Of a DNA stretch of 64,000 nucleotides, positions 43,114 through 51,383 are shown in pieces. Source of the DNA: Flavobacteriales bacterium UBA1993 (lineage in GTDB: Bacteria; Bacteroidota; Bacteroidia; Flavobacteriales_G; Salibacteraceae); NCBI GenBank assembly GCA_002336485.1, contig DDCZ01000027.1:4119-68118 (forward strand), given 5' to 3'. The position numbers were made by a program, and so were the translations under genes. Every line of letters begins with the position of its first letter. Within the stretch, counting starts at the first letter, position 1. The notes below the pieces were generated by a model that did not search any database, had not been told where the DNA came from, and saw only the letters and a program-made list of their open reading frames with translations.

Positions 43114-44475
43114 ATGGCAACCCTCCATATTCAAATACCCGATTCATTCGTCCCTGAAAGGAAATACGCCCTGCATGTCTTATTTGAGGTGTATCTGGGG
43201 ATTTCAATAAACACGCAGGTAGCAACAACCTCGATTGAAGCATATCTTATCAGCCTAGAAAATGGTAAACAGCTCATCATCAAGGATGCGTTTTTCAGTT
43301 CAATTGACCCCACTGAGGGCTACCTGCATCGGAAACATCTTCCCGAAAGAACTGTCACCTGCGGCTTCCCTACCTCGACAGATCAATCAATAATAGCCCC
43401 ATTTGGAAAGGGCGAAATCCACATGGATACGGATGTCATACACCTTGACGTAGATATAATTGCCTCCGCCTTCTTTTTTCTATCTCGATGGGAAGACCAT
43501 GTGATTGAGGCTAAAGACAGCCATGAGCGGCCGTTAGAAAGCAAGACGTATATGATCCGTCATGGGCTTCAACACAGGCCACTGGTAAATGAGTATGTGG
43601 ATTTGCTCAAAGAACTCCTATCGACACTGGGCATGTCAATTCCATCACAAACACACCAGTTTAAAATTAAAGTCACGCATGATGTGGACCATATTGCGCG
43701 CTATGACTCCATAAAGAAGCTAGTGCGAGCGATGGCTGGGGATATAATTCTTCGAAAAAATCCATTCAGAATGGTGTGGACCTTATTGGAGTATACTCTT
43801 GTGAACCTTAATCTTCGCAAAGACAATTATGACAGCATAGATTGGCTTATGGACGTTTCTGAAAGCTACCACCTAAAAAGTCATTTTTACTTTATCCCAT
43901 CGCATTCTGGTGAGAAAGACGCGCGATACGACATCCGTGACCCTCGCATTGCAAGTTCTATCGCACGCATTCAAGATCGAGGTCACATTGCTGGATTTCA
44001 TGGCAGTTATATTTCTTATGACAACCCAACCCAGTTTTCGACTGAACTAGAACGGCTAAGAAATGTGGGCGCCGACGTTGCAGAAGGACGTCAGCACTAT
44101 TTGCGATTTTCAAACCCCACTACCTGGCAACTATGGAACTCGAATCACCTAACCTCAGATAGCAGCGTAGGTTATAATTCAGACATTGGTTTTAAGGCTG
44201 GGACTTGTATTCCCTACCCAGTATTTGACGTTGTAAATCGTGCCCAGCTTGGGTTGGTTGAATATCCATTGATCATAATGGAGGTGCCGCTTATTAAGAA
44301 ATATGCGCGTGTGGAGAAAGCAATGGAAGCCTCAAAACCGGTAATAGATCAATGTAGAAAACACAATGGCCAATTCGTGTTCTTGTGGCATCCTGAAAAC
44401 TTCAATCATCCATTCTGGGGAAAGTACCGAGAGCTGTATACGATGATTCTTGATTACGCAACAAGAAAGTCCTAG
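43114..44475 (+). CDS. Polysaccharide-deacetylase-like protein
   Basis: 453 residues. An unusual N-terminal domain (about 1-180) is followed by a NodB-like barrel: the metal-binding motif VTHDVDHIAR at about residues 190-199, IAGFHGSYISY and a closing HPENFNHPFWG with the second His. In NodB-type enzymes the Asp is the base and two His bind metal, so hydrolysis of an N-acetyl group is likely. Neighbours are sugar-nucleotide and glycan genes. It might expose the amine that an ATP-grasp ligase later modifies, which is inference. Shares a CTAG stop palindrome with the dehydrogenase gene. Confidence 0.8.
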   Translation: MATLHIQIPDSFVPERKYALHVLFEVYLGISINTQVATTSIEAYLISLENGKQLIIKDAFFSSIDPTEGYLHRKHLPERTVTCGFPTSTDQSIIAPFGKGEIHMDTDVIHLDVDIIASAFFFLSRWEDHVIEAKDSHERPLESKTYMIRHGLQHRPLVNEYVDLLKELLSTLGMSIPSQTHQFKIKVTHDVDHIARYDSIKKLVRAMAGDIILRKNPFRMVWTLLEYTLVNLNLRKDNYDSIDWLMDVSESYHLKSHFYFIPSHSGEKDARYDIRDPRIASSIARIQDRGHIAGFHGSYISYDNPTQFSTELERLRNVGADVAEGRQHYLRFSNPTTWQLWNSNHLTSDSSVGYNSDIGFKAGTCIPYPVFDVVNRAQLGLVEYPLIIMEVPLIKKYARVEKAMEASKPVIDQCRKHNGQFVFLWHPENFNHPFWGKYRELYTMILDYATRKS

Positions 44476-45497
44476 CCCATCTGGCGCTGCTTGCGGTGTA
44501 TCCGTTCAATCATCTCAACGACCTTCATTCCTTCGAGCGCATTGGTCGAAATCTGCGATTTACCAGTAAGTACGTCAATTACATTTTCGATGACATAATG
44601 ATGATTCGCTGCACTGCCTTTATAATCGCCATAGTCGTTGGGTGGATTGGAAGGATCTAGCTTCGGCATTTCGTATCCATCAATATCACAATATTCCAAT
44701 TGGTCCATATACTGACCGCTCACCTTTACAGTTCCCTTCTCCCCGATCACAATTATGCTGCTCTCGAAGTTCTTGTTCCATATGCTGGTTGAGTAGTTGA
44801 TCGAGCCAAAACCGCCATTTACAAACTCAAATTGAACCAAACCAGAGTCATCAAACTCAGTTGCTCCCTTATGGTTGAAATTGGTACTCATAGCAACTAT
44901 GTTTTGGATGTCGCCAAACAACCAATACATGATATCTACGAAATGACTGAATTGCGTGAAGAGTACTCCTCCATCCAACTGCTTCGTTCCCTTCCATCCA
45001 CCGGGCTTGTAGTAACGTGCATCTCTGTTCCAAAAACAGCTAAGCTGTACCATGTTTATGTTCCCGAGCAATTTATCCTCTACGACATCCTTTAGCCATT
45101 TGGAAGAAGGGCTATAACGGTTCTGTTTTACACAAAAGACATGACGTGAAACTTGTAATGACTTAAATATCACGTCCTCACACTCTTGCCTAGTCAGGCC
45201 CATTGGCTTCTCAATTACAACATGTGCTTTGTGTTCAAGGACCTTAATAGCCTGTGTGGCATGATAGCCGTTTGGGGTACAAATGTTCACTACGTCGAGT
45301 GGTAATTCGCTCGCAAGCAATTGCTCAATGCTCTCAAATACCTCTACGCCATCATAGGCCTTTTGGGCTTCTTCTCGTTTTGCTGCGTCCACATCCACTA
45401 TGGCTACTAACTGACTTTCTTGAGAGCCAGATACCATGATTGCATGTTTCTTTCCAATGTGTCCGTATCCTATTACTGCGAATGAAATTTTAGTCAT
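44472..45497 (-). CDS. WlbA-like UDP-sugar 3-dehydrogenase (Gfo/Idh/MocA family)
   Basis: 341 residues. Rossmann site VIGYGHIGKKHAIM, the VVIEKPMGLT motif (EKP binds the nicotinamide and is catalytic) and the C-terminal beta sheet of the family. The WlbA/WbpB branch oxidises UDP-N-acetyl-glucuronic acid at C3 on the way to diamino-mannuronic acids; the CFWNRDARYYKPGGWKGT segment fits this branch. A matching aminotransferase and acetyltransferase are not in the window, so the pathway is incomplete here or elsewhere on the chromosome. Confidence 0.82.
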   Translation of the reverse strand: MTKISFAVIGYGHIGKKHAIMVSGSQESQLVAIVDVDAAKREEAQKAYDGVEVFESIEQLLASELPLDVVNICTPNGYHATQAIKVLEHKAHVVIEKPMGLTRQECEDVIFKSLQVSRHVFCVKQNRYSPSSKWLKDVVEDKLLGNINMVQLSCFWNRDARYYKPGGWKGTKQLDGGVLFTQFSHFVDIMYWLFGDIQNIVAMSTNFNHKGATEFDDSGLVQFEFVNGGFGSINYSTSIWNKNFESSIIVIGEKGTVKVSGQYMDQLEYCDIDGYEMPKLDPSNPPNDYGDYKGSAANHHYVIENVIDVLTGKSQISTNALEGMKVVEMIERIHRKQRQMG

Positions 45498-45540
45498 AGC
45501 TTATTAAGTAAGGCAAACGTAATTGATTTTGATCAAGAGA

Positions 45541-46530
45541 TTATTTTAGGTGATTCCAATACCAATCAATGGCTAATTCAAGGCCAGTTTGAACATCATA
45601 CTGAGGTTTGTAACCGAGTATGGTGCTAGATTTAACGATAGATGCAAGGCTGTGTCGAACATCGCCAACACGTTCGGGGCCATAGGTGATTTTTACATCT
45701 GCAATTTTTGGATCAAAACGCACGAGCAGTTTTTGAAGTGTTTCAACAAGCTCATCCAAATTCATGCTGCCACCATATGCGACATTAAATACCTCATTAA
45801 TGGATTCCGGATTCGTAGAGAGTGCGGCAACGTTGTTTGCATGAATCACATTATCGATATACGTGAAGTCGCGCGATTGTGTTCCATCACCATGTATCAA
45901 GGGTGATTCATGGTTCATGAACTTGCGTATAAATTTCGGAATGGCCGCTGCGTATGCCCCATCAGGATCTTGCTTACGACCAAAGACGTTGAAATAGCGC
46001 AATCCTACGGTCTCCATATCATAAAGCTCACCAAACACTTTGGCGTATTGCTCATTCATTCCTTTCGTTATCGCGTACGGCGAGAGCGGTTTCCCAATTT
46101 TATCTTCAACTTTTGGCAATCGCTTTTTATCTCCGTATACCGAGCTACTGGTAGCATATACAAAGCGCTTAACCTTTGCGTCTCTTGCGGCAAGCAACAT
46201 GGAAATGAAGCCATTTACGTTTACATCGTTTGTAGTAAACGGATCTTTAATCGAACGTGGTACTGAACCTAAAGCAGCTTGATGCAAAACGTAATCGACA
46301 CCCGCACAGGCTTCAACGCACATCTCTCTATCTCGAATGTCGCCCTCGATAAATTTGAATTGTTTGTTATCCTTGAATTCATCCAAATTGGATGACCTGC
46401 CCGTCATTAAATTGTCTAAGCCTATGACTTCATTACCATTCTCAAGTAGATCGGCCACGAGATTAGACCCAATGAAACCGGCAGCGCCAGTGACCAATAC
46501 GCGAGAAGAGGTGATTTTTCGATCGATCAT
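45541..46530 (-). CDS. UDP-sugar 4-epimerase (WbpP-like SDR)
   Basis: 329 residues, extended SDR. The NAD site is VTGAAGFIGSNLVADLLENG and the active site YAITKGMNEQYAK (Tyr-x3-Lys). HQAALGSVPRSIKDP is the WbpP/VipB hallmark, indicating epimerisation of UDP-GlcNAc or UDP-GlcNAcA to the galacto form. Located 7 bp after the rny stop on the same strand, so it is probably co-transcribed with rny or has a promoter inside its 3' end. It precedes the dehydrogenase gene by 43 bp. Confidence 0.92.
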   Translation of the reverse strand: MIDRKITSSRVLVTGAAGFIGSNLVADLLENGNEVIGLDNLMTGRSSNLDEFKDNKQFKFIEGDIRDREMCVEACAGVDYVLHQAALGSVPRSIKDPFTTNDVNVNGFISMLLAARDAKVKRFVYATSSSVYGDKKRLPKVEDKIGKPLSPYAITKGMNEQYAKVFGELYDMETVGLRYFNVFGRKQDPDGAYAAAIPKFIRKFMNHESPLIHGDGTQSRDFTYIDNVIHANNVAALSTNPESINEVFNVAYGGSMNLDELVETLQKLLVRFDPKIADVKITYGPERVGDVRHSLASIVKSSTILGYKPQYDVQTGLELAIDWYWNHLK

Positions 46531-46537
46531 CTGAATA

Positions 46538-48073
46538 TTATCTTGCTACCGCTTGCGCTCTTGTTTCTCGAATGACGGTGATCTTCACCTGACCTGGATA
46601 TGTCATCTCATCTTGAATTTTTTCCGAAATCTGAAAAGCCAATGATTCTACATCGCCATCTTTCACCTTCTCACTTTCAACCATCACACGCAGCTCTCTA
46701 CCTGCTTGAATCGCAAACGCTTTGGTGACGCCATCATAATCCATTGCTAAGTTTTCTAAATCCTTAATGCGTTGTATGTAAGCTTCAACAATTTCCCTAC
46801 GTGCTCCTGGTCTTGCACCGCTAATGGCGTCACAGACTTGAACAATAGGCGATATCAATGTGGTCATTTCAATTTCATCGTGGTGGGCACCAATTGCATT
46901 GCACACATCTGGCTTTTCGTTGTATTTCTCGGCCAATTTCATTCCAAGCAATGCATGGGGTAATTCACTTTCCTCGTCAGGCACCTTTCCAATATCATGC
47001 AGTAGACCGGCTCGCTTGGCCACCTTGGCATTCAACCCGAGCTCAGCAGCCATAGTAGCACAAAGGTTTGCTACCTCACGGCTGTGTTTAAGCATGTTTT
47101 GACCATAGGATGAACGATATCGCATTCTGCCTACCATTCGAATTAACTCCGGATGCAATCCATGGATGTTCAGGTCAATGCACGTACGCTTGCCAGTTTC
47201 AACAATTTCTTCTTCTAGTCTTTTTTGAGTTTTCGCAACGATCTCCTCAATACGTGCAGGATGAATTCGACCATCTGTTACGAGTTGGTGCAATGCAAGC
47301 CGCGCAATCTCTCTTCTAACTGGATCGAAACAGGAAAGGATAATAGCTTCTGGCGTATCATCCACAATAATCTCTACTCCGGTGGCAGCTTCCAGCGCTC
47401 GAATGTTTCGGCCTTCTCTACCAATAATTCGTCCCTTCACATCATCGTTTTCAATGTTGAAGACAGAAACCGAATTTTCAACTGCTTGCTCTGTCGCTAC
47501 ACGCTGAATGGTTTCAACCACGATTTTCTTGGCGTCTCTGCTGGCATTTATTTTGGCCTCATCAACGATGTCTTTAATGGTGCCCATTGCTTGGGTTTTT
47601 GCCTCACTAATCAATACTTCCCGCATTTGCTCTACGGCCTCATCGGCTGAAATATTGCTAAGGCTCTCGAGTTGCTTGACTTGTTTCGAATGCAGTTTAT
47701 CTAGCTCTTGCTGCTTCTTTTCTGAATGTTCAATTTGACGTTGCAGGTTCTGGCGCAGGCTCTCGACTTTTTGATCCTTTTTATTGAGGTCGCCAAGTTT
47801 TTGGTTCAGGCTATTCTCTTTTTGCTTTACTCGACTTTCAGCATCTCCAACCTTCCGATTTTTCTCAAGAATCGATTTTTCATGTTCGGCCTTTAATTGA
47901 ACGAACTTTTCCTTGGCTTGAATTAGTTTATCCTTTTTGATGCGCTCTCCTTCGTTGTTTGCCTCATCTAGAATTCGCTTCTTGTCAGCGTCTACCCCTT
48001 TTTTCAGCGCGGCATAAGCAATGCCCGCACCTACTATGAAGGCTACAACTCCCGCTATAATTATTTCAATCAT
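46538..48073 (-). CDS. rny: Ribonuclease Y
   Basis: 511 residues. Membrane-anchored endoribonuclease that starts mRNA decay. Single N-terminal helix (IIIAGVVAFIVGAGIAYAAL), a long coiled coil (about 30-190), a KH domain (GRIIGREGRNIRALEAATGV at about 212-231) and an HD domain with HSREVANLCATMAAELGL and LLHDIGKVPDEES, then GAHHDE. All the metal-binding His/Asp of HD phosphohydrolases are present. Length is the usual one. The 6S-like RNA lies immediately upstream. Confidence 0.97.
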   Translation of the reverse strand: MIEIIIAGVVAFIVGAGIAYAALKKGVDADKKRILDEANNEGERIKKDKLIQAKEKFVQLKAEHEKSILEKNRKVGDAESRVKQKENSLNQKLGDLNKKDQKVESLRQNLQRQIEHSEKKQQELDKLHSKQVKQLESLSNISADEAVEQMREVLISEAKTQAMGTIKDIVDEAKINASRDAKKIVVETIQRVATEQAVENSVSVFNIENDDVKGRIIGREGRNIRALEAATGVEIIVDDTPEAIILSCFDPVRREIARLALHQLVTDGRIHPARIEEIVAKTQKRLEEEIVETGKRTCIDLNIHGLHPELIRMVGRMRYRSSYGQNMLKHSREVANLCATMAAELGLNAKVAKRAGLLHDIGKVPDEESELPHALLGMKLAEKYNEKPDVCNAIGAHHDEIEMTTLISPIVQVCDAISGARPGARREIVEAYIQRIKDLENLAMDYDGVTKAFAIQAGRELRVMVESEKVKDGDVESLAFQISEKIQDEMTYPGQVKITVIRETRAQAVAR

Positions 48074-48091
48074 TTTAATGTTTTGATTAAT

Positions 48092-48313
48092 AAAAAAATC
48101 CCGTACAAGCCACGGAAATTGTAACCTCCTGAAAAGCTAATTTTTGGGGCTATCCTTATAGCTCGGGCGTCCAGTGTCTTATTGATTGCTCAACAAAATC
48201 TCGTCAGCGGACTTGCGTCGTGCTGCGATAAAAAGGCCTGTCCTAACTACACTAAAGAATCACCCCAGCGTTATAAATGTTCAGGTTACAAAACCATAAT
48301 GGTCTGTACGGGA
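48092..48313 (-). ncRNA. ssrS: 6S-like RNA (SsrS)
   Basis: The non-coding gap between rny and zapA folds as one long rod on the minus strand. The ends pair (TCCCGTACA at 48099-48107 with TGTACGGGA at 48305-48313, 9 bp) and a second helix pairs TTGTAACCT (48119-48127) with AGGTTACAA (48283-48291). The 3' end is followed by seven T (A at 48092-48098 on the plus strand). A terminal closed stem, a large internal bulge and the position next to zapA are features of 6S RNA, which sequesters housekeeping RNA polymerase. Length about 220 nt. Identity rests on structure and position; I have not compared it with a covariance model. Confidence 0.78.
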
Positions 48314-48330
48314 AGTATTTTAAAGAACAA

Positions 48331-48618
48331 CTATTTGGCGACCAACTGCGCGTCAATTCGATTAATCAGATCCTGTATACGGTCAGACACTTGTTCATTG
48401 ACAAGCTCTTCCTTTCCGTGTCCTTTTTCTAAGGTCATCTCCAAGGCCAGCATTGCAAAGAGATCAAGCTTATCCTTAACGGCAAAACTTGACTCCAAGG
48501 CTTTTATGCGCTCATTGATATAAGCAGCTGCCTTTCTAACCTCTTCTTCCTCTTCCCGTTGAACAGAAAGCGGATAGACGCGATTAGCAATATTTACTTT
48601 TATAGAGAGTTCACTCAT
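48331..48618 (-). CDS. zapA: Cell division protein ZapA
   Basis: 95 residues, usual size. Stabilises FtsZ filaments at the division site. The start SELSIKVNIANRVYPLSVQ and the helix AAAYINERIKALESSF are the ZapA pattern, with a C-terminal coiled coil that makes tetramers. It follows a small coiled-coil gene by 2 bp and precedes the 6S-like RNA by 17 bp, a common arrangement for zapA. Confidence 0.95.
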   Translation of the reverse strand: MSELSIKVNIANRVYPLSVQREEEEEVRKAAAYINERIKALESSFAVKDKLDLFAMLALEMTLEKGHGKEELVNEQVSDRIQDLINRIDAQLVAK

Positions 48619-48620
48619 TC

Positions 48621-48911
48621 TTAATCATTCAACTTGGCGATACAGTGGTCAATTTCCCGTACCATTTGGCTGATTTTGCGCTTTGTCTCAGAAACAACTT
48701 CTTCGTCCCCTTTGATTGCCGCGGCCATCTTCAGCACTTTATTATCTTCTTTCAATTTATTGAATGAGACATTCACATTGCTCACCTTTTCCTTCAACTC
48801 AAGATTTGCAGCTTCAAGTTGAGACACTTTCACACGAGATGCGGCCAACGCATTTATCAATGCATCGGTCTTTTTACTAAGCGTTTCAACAGTTTCACTT
48901 AAATCTTTCAC
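48621..48911 (-). CDS. Small coiled-coil protein linked to zapA (GTG start)
   Basis: 96 residues from a GTG at 48911 (a TTG at 48917 adds two residues). A longer frame to 49013 begins with non-helical sequence that overlaps the region before the M23 gene, so I favour the later start. The whole protein is a coiled coil with hydrophobic heptads (VKDLSETVETLSKKTDALIN; EAANLELKEKVSNVNVSF). It resembles the short coiled-coil proteins that often precede zapA in Bacteroidota and may act with ZapA or FtsZ. No specific family recognised. Confidence 0.65.
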   Translation of the reverse strand: MKDLSETVETLSKKTDALINALAASRVKVSQLEAANLELKEKVSNVNVSFNKLKEDNKVLKMAAAIKGDEEVVSETKRKISQMVREIDHCIAKLND

Positions 48912-49055
48912 ATTCAATAATTTACCGAAAGAATCCCCAACGATTATTGGGATGCTCAAATATTTGCAAAATATTCGAATTGGTTGTTCAAAAGCTGGAA
49001 AATGTTTCTCCAAATTTCGTTCTTATGAACCCTACTTTTGCCCCCTCCATTCTTT

Positions 49056-50729
49056 ATGACACGATCCCGAACTCCAAAAAAAACCCTTCTTATTTTCTTC
49101 CTGATTTGGATGTCTGGAATTTTAGGGTGGTCTCAAAACAAACCATTCGATGTAGGTAACCCTTTGGAGGTTGCGCCTGCATTATCTGGGAATTATGGAG
49201 AGTTAAGACCCAACCATTTTCATGGCGGACTGGACATTAAAACAGGAGGCCAAGAAGGCCTGAACGTGCATACAGTTGAATCCGGCTATGTAAGTAGAAT
49301 AAAGATATCACCCTATGGTTACGGCAAAGCGGTTTACGTGACGCACCCCAATGGATACACAACTGTTTACGGCCACCTTAGGGCACTAAACGACAGTATC
49401 GCTCGATACACAAAACGCATACAGTACGAGCAAAAGTCATTTGCTGTTGACGTTTATCCCGGCGAAAATGATTTACACGTATTGAAAGGTGATATAATAG
49501 CATTCTCAGGAAACACAGGAGGATCTGGAGGTCCGCACCTCCATTTTGAAGTGCGCGAAACAGAAACTGAAGTCCCAAGAAATCCACTTCTTTTTCAATT
49601 CCCCCTCAACGATAGCAAGCGTCCGATAATTGAATCTGTTGCTATCAAGCCACTAGATCGTGGTGGAAACATCTCTGGCAGTACAACTGGTCGTCATTAT
49701 CGTGCCACGGCCAATTCCATTTCAAGCAACGGTGCCATCACTATCGAAGGAGACTTCGGCATTGAAGTGAGTGGCTATGACCACCAGGATGGATCAGGAA
49801 ATAAAAACGGGATTTATAAAATTGAAGCTTTCATAGACGAACAACGATTTGCTGCTTTTACTGCAGATAGCATTCCGTTTAGCCAGAGCCGATTCCTAAA
49901 TGCGCTCATCGACTACGAGTATTATTACCAAAAGCACGTTCGATTCATTCGATTGTATCGGCTTCCGGGTAATATATTGGAGAATGTAACTTATAAGCAG
50001 AACGGACGACTATCTCCTGAGGATGGTGGGCACACCATCCGAGTTATCGCCAAAGATGTGAGTGGGAATAGCAGCGAAGTAGAGTTTGAAGTGGATTTTA
50101 AGAAGCTTGCAGACACTCCAGAACAAAAGCAGGAAATGATACGTTGGAACGGCGATTATTATTTTGAAACCGATGAACATCAATTGCACATTCCGAAGGG
50201 CGCCATCTATCGAGATGAGGCGGCAAACATCCTTGATGGCGAAGACTTTATAGAAGTGCTTAACTCGCGTATTCCCTTGCAAAAATCGATTCAGATCAAA
50301 ATCAAGTCCACCATCGAACAAGAAGGTGAACTCATTGCACGCGTAACTAAAGATGGCAGGCCAATTAGAGCCCTTCAAACAAGACGTGAAGGAGAATGGC
50401 TTATTGCTGAATCAAGATCGTTCGGACGCTTCGGCATTTCTCACGATCAAACAAAGCCTCAAATCAAGTCGGTCAATTTCAGATCGGGAAGTAGATTAAG
50501 TACCCGAGAGGTTGTATTCCAAATAAAAGACAATTTAAGCGGCATCGAATCGTTCCGTGTCCTTGCTAACAATCAATGGATATTGGCAGAGTACGATCCT
50601 AAAAGGGCCAGACTCTCTTTTTTCACTGATGATCTGCCAAAATCACCCGAAGCGCAAGAATTAATGGTAGAAGTAATTGATATGGCCAGAAATGTTGCCA
50701 CATTTGAAGGAACGTTCATTAATCCATAA
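49056..50729 (+). CDS. M23-family peptidoglycan metallopeptidase
   Basis: 557 residues from the ATG at 49056 (an upstream ATG at 49038 adds six). Signal peptide to about residue 27. The LytM/M23 site is visible: NHFHGGLDIKTGG (first His and Asp), then SGGPHLHFEVRETE with the HxH pair. These proteins cut peptide cross-links in peptidoglycan or act as LytM amidase activators. The long C-terminal region (about 200-557) is beta-rich, probably several Ig-like domains, with no motif I can name. The next gene begins 3 bp after its stop. Confidence 0.9.
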   Translation: MTRSRTPKKTLLIFFLIWMSGILGWSQNKPFDVGNPLEVAPALSGNYGELRPNHFHGGLDIKTGGQEGLNVHTVESGYVSRIKISPYGYGKAVYVTHPNGYTTVYGHLRALNDSIARYTKRIQYEQKSFAVDVYPGENDLHVLKGDIIAFSGNTGGSGGPHLHFEVRETETEVPRNPLLFQFPLNDSKRPIIESVAIKPLDRGGNISGSTTGRHYRATANSISSNGAITIEGDFGIEVSGYDHQDGSGNKNGIYKIEAFIDEQRFAAFTADSIPFSQSRFLNALIDYEYYYQKHVRFIRLYRLPGNILENVTYKQNGRLSPEDGGHTIRVIAKDVSGNSSEVEFEVDFKKLADTPEQKQEMIRWNGDYYFETDEHQLHIPKGAIYRDEAANILDGEDFIEVLNSRIPLQKSIQIKIKSTIEQEGELIARVTKDGRPIRALQTRREGEWLIAESRSFGRFGISHDQTKPQIKSVNFRSGSRLSTREVVFQIKDNLSGIESFRVLANNQWILAEYDPKRARLSFFTDDLPKSPEAQELMVEVIDMARNVATFEGTFINP

Positions 50730-50732
50730 ACA

Positions 50733-51368
50733 ATGAAGCAGGTAGTTTTTTTAATATTAGGACTCATAATGCTGTTCGCGGCTCCATTATGCGCTCAAAA
50801 CGATCCAAGCGAAGGCTTAATTCAGTTGTCCGGAGTAGTAGTTTCAGGAGACAGCCTCACCCCTGTTCCATTTACCAGTGTAATTATCAAGGGCACAAAC
50901 CGAGGAACGATGTGCGACTTCTACGGATTCTTTTCATTAGTGGTTAAAAAGTCAGACACCATTGAGTTTCAAAGTGTGGGCTACATTAAGTCCAATGTCC
51001 TTATCGAAGATACACTTTCCGACTCAAGGTATTCAATGATTCAAATGCTCCAGCGCGATACGCTTACATTGCCAGTTCAGGATGTGTACCCATGGCCTAG
51101 TCGAGAGCAGTTCAAAGATGCGTTCTTGGCGCTTCAAGCGCCAACCGACGACTATGATCGCGCCTTTGCGAACCTTACTCGAGAAGAGGTGAGATTGGCA
51201 ATTCAGGGCATCCCGGCAAGCGCTCAGGCCAACTCAGCCATGTCCATTCAACGAGAGTACACACGTCTTTATCAAATGGGCCAGATGCCCCAAATCAGCC
51301 TACTAAATCCATTGGCTTGGGCGCAGTTTATTGACGCCTGGAAAAACGGAGACTTTAAATCCAAATAA
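50733..51368 (+). CDS. Carboxypeptidase-regulatory-like secreted protein
   Basis: 211 residues with a signal peptide (MKQVVFLILGLIMLFAAPLCAQ). Residues about 30-110 form a CarboxypepD_reg-like beta-sandwich domain: GVVVSGDSLTPVPFTSVIIK, then RGTMCDFYGFFSLVVK and DTIEFQSVGYIKS. Such domains stand in front of TonB receptors or occur alone in envelope proteins of Bacteroidota. The C-terminal 90 residues are helical and unlike the domain. It lies between the M23 gene and a TonB receptor, probably one transcript. Confidence 0.75.
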   Translation: MKQVVFLILGLIMLFAAPLCAQNDPSEGLIQLSGVVVSGDSLTPVPFTSVIIKGTNRGTMCDFYGFFSLVVKKSDTIEFQSVGYIKSNVLIEDTLSDSRYSMIQMLQRDTLTLPVQDVYPWPSREQFKDAFLALQAPTDDYDRAFANLTREEVRLAIQGIPASAQANSAMSIQREYTRLYQMGQMPQISLLNPLAWAQFIDAWKNGDFKSK

Positions 51369-51383
51369 GGCGTTAAGTAGATC

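Noticed and set aside
48621..49013. 130-residue version of the zapA-linked coiled coil
   Set aside because: Its first 34 residues are not helical and reach toward the M23 gene; GTG at 48911 begins the coiled coil cleanly.
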